NCBI GenBank assembly: GCA_012513195.1
Contig: JAAZCR010000064.1
Coordinates: 1-14,365 of the forward strand
DNA length: 14,365 nucleotides
From: Bacilli bacterium
Lineage (GTDB): Bacteria; Bacillota_I; Bacilli_A; Haloplasmatales; Haloplasmataceae
Direction: 5' to 3'
Shown: piece by piece, positions 13,726-14,365 of the stretch
How positions within the stretch are numbered: the stretch's first letter is position 1
Layout of the letters: each line of letters begins with the position of its first letter
Program-made: the position numbers and the translations under genes
The notes under the pieces: model-generated
What the model was told of the DNA's origin: nothing
The model's database searches: none
The model's input: the letters and a program-made list of their open reading frames with translations, nothing else

Positions 13726-13764
13726 ATATGTTGGTTACAACAACATTAAAAGGGATGAAGTAAA

Positions 13765-14365
13765 ATGAATGGAACAAGTCAATTAGAAATAGAACCCAGT
13801 TTGATACGTCGCGATGTAATTAAAATAGCTTGGCCCGTTTTAGTAGAGTTATTATTAAGTTCATTATTTAGTATGATAGATATGATGATGTTAGGTTGGT
13901 TGCCAGATAAAGCGGAATCAGCAGCAAGTGTCGCTGCAGTAGGTTTAACCAACCAACCATTATTTATTGGCCAATCTCTAGTGCAAGCTTTAAATGTTGG
14001 TGGAACAGCATTAATCGCAAGGTATTTTGGTTCAAAAGAAACAGAGAAGATTGAACCAGTATTAAAACACGTAATTCTCGTAAGTTTATTTGGCTTAGCT
14101 CTTCCCTTATCAATAATAGGAATTATATTTACGCCTGGAATTTTAGGTTTATTAGGTGCCAAATCAGATACTATCAGTGTAGGTACATCATATTTTCGCA
14201 TCTTAATGATTGGTTTTATCTTTCAATCATTTAATATGTCTATTGCGGCTTCTTTACGTGGTATCGGTGAAACAAGAACACCAATGCGTATTAATCTTAT
14301 CGCAAACTTTTTAAATGTCTTTGGTAACTACATATTAATCTTCGGTCATCTAGGCTTACCTCGAT
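13765..14365 (+). CDS. MATE-family multidrug efflux transporter (partial, 3' end outside)
   Basis: The first 200 residues are present and the frame is open to the window edge. The N-terminal half shows the MATE fold. The opening LIRRDVIKIAWPVLVELLLS is followed by FSMIDMMMLGWL, as in family members (P-x-x-x-x-x-L-x-x-x-x-x-x-D-x-x-x-x-G). Next come AAVGLTNQPLFIG with a second helix, GGTALIARYFGSKE at the start of the third, and SLRGIGETRTPM, which matches the conserved R-G-x-G-D/N-T-x-x-P-M loop after helix five. MATE proteins export drugs or metabolites using Na+ or H+ gradients. The ATG at 13765 is preceded by AGGGATG at a slightly long spacing and follows its own extended -10 promoter. Confidence 0.9.
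   Translation, partial: MNGTSQLEIEPSLIRRDVIKIAWPVLVELLLSSLFSMIDMMMLGWLPDKAESAASVAAVGLTNQPLFIGQSLVQALNVGGTALIARYFGSKETEKIEPVLKHVILVSLFGLALPLSIIGIIFTPGILGLLGAKSDTISVGTSYFRILMIGFIFQSFNMSIAASLRGIGETRTPMRINLIANFLNVFGNYILIFGHLGLPR

Noticed and set aside
13779..14201. 140-codon minus-strand open frame opposite the MATE gene
   Set aside because: The plus strand has clear MATE motifs, a ribosome site and a promoter. The antisense frame has none of these.

Overview
The window comes from an AT-rich, low-GC Gram-positive-type bacterium, either Bacillota or a wall-less relative that keeps the standard code. UGA, UAG and UAA all serve as stops and UGG encodes Trp. Shine-Dalgarno sites are purine-rich, promoters are sigma-A-like with frequent extended -10 (TGnTATAAT) elements, pyrimidine control is by a PyrR-type attenuator, and a YmaF-family protein is present. 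I cannot place it to genus. Most of the window is ordinary chromosomal housekeeping, with no insertion sequence, prophage or CRISPR array visible.

Left part (1-2700): the first 12 codons of a leftward gene, perhaps an NAD(P)H-dependent FMN reductase, sit behind a promoter whose -35 box lies inside a perfect palindrome. Next comes a frameshifted membrane-protein relic (about 244-1043). A rightward operon follows: SdpI-family membrane protein, nitroreductase and DUF1697 protein, closed by a long hairpin.

Middle (2700-8940): uppP (undecaprenyl-diphosphate phosphatase) converges on a MarR-family regulator, with a shared terminator between them. Divergent from marR is a three-domain lipoprotein with a GH43-like beta-propeller whose catalytic Asp and Glu positions appear substituted. 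Then come a fused MacB/FtsX-type ABC transporter and a His-rich YmaF-family protein whose start region is covered by an inverted repeat.

Right part (8940-14365): a leftward uracil permease gene is preceded by a complete promoter, PyrR-type anti-antiterminator, antiterminator and terminator. Further right are tRNA-Arg(CCU) with encoded CCA, then a two-gene leftward unit (CPBP intramembrane protease, then a YwaF/TMEM164-like membrane protein). The CPBP gene is transcribed from a mirror-symmetric promoter pair. The rightward partner of that pair is a metallophosphoesterase gene interrupted by one in-frame TAG. The window ends inside a MATE efflux gene.

No large novel multi-gene system is visible. 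The points most worth checking are the interrupted phosphoesterase, the GH43-like lipoprotein with altered active-site residues, the ymaF leader, the unusual PyrR loop and the mirrored promoters.
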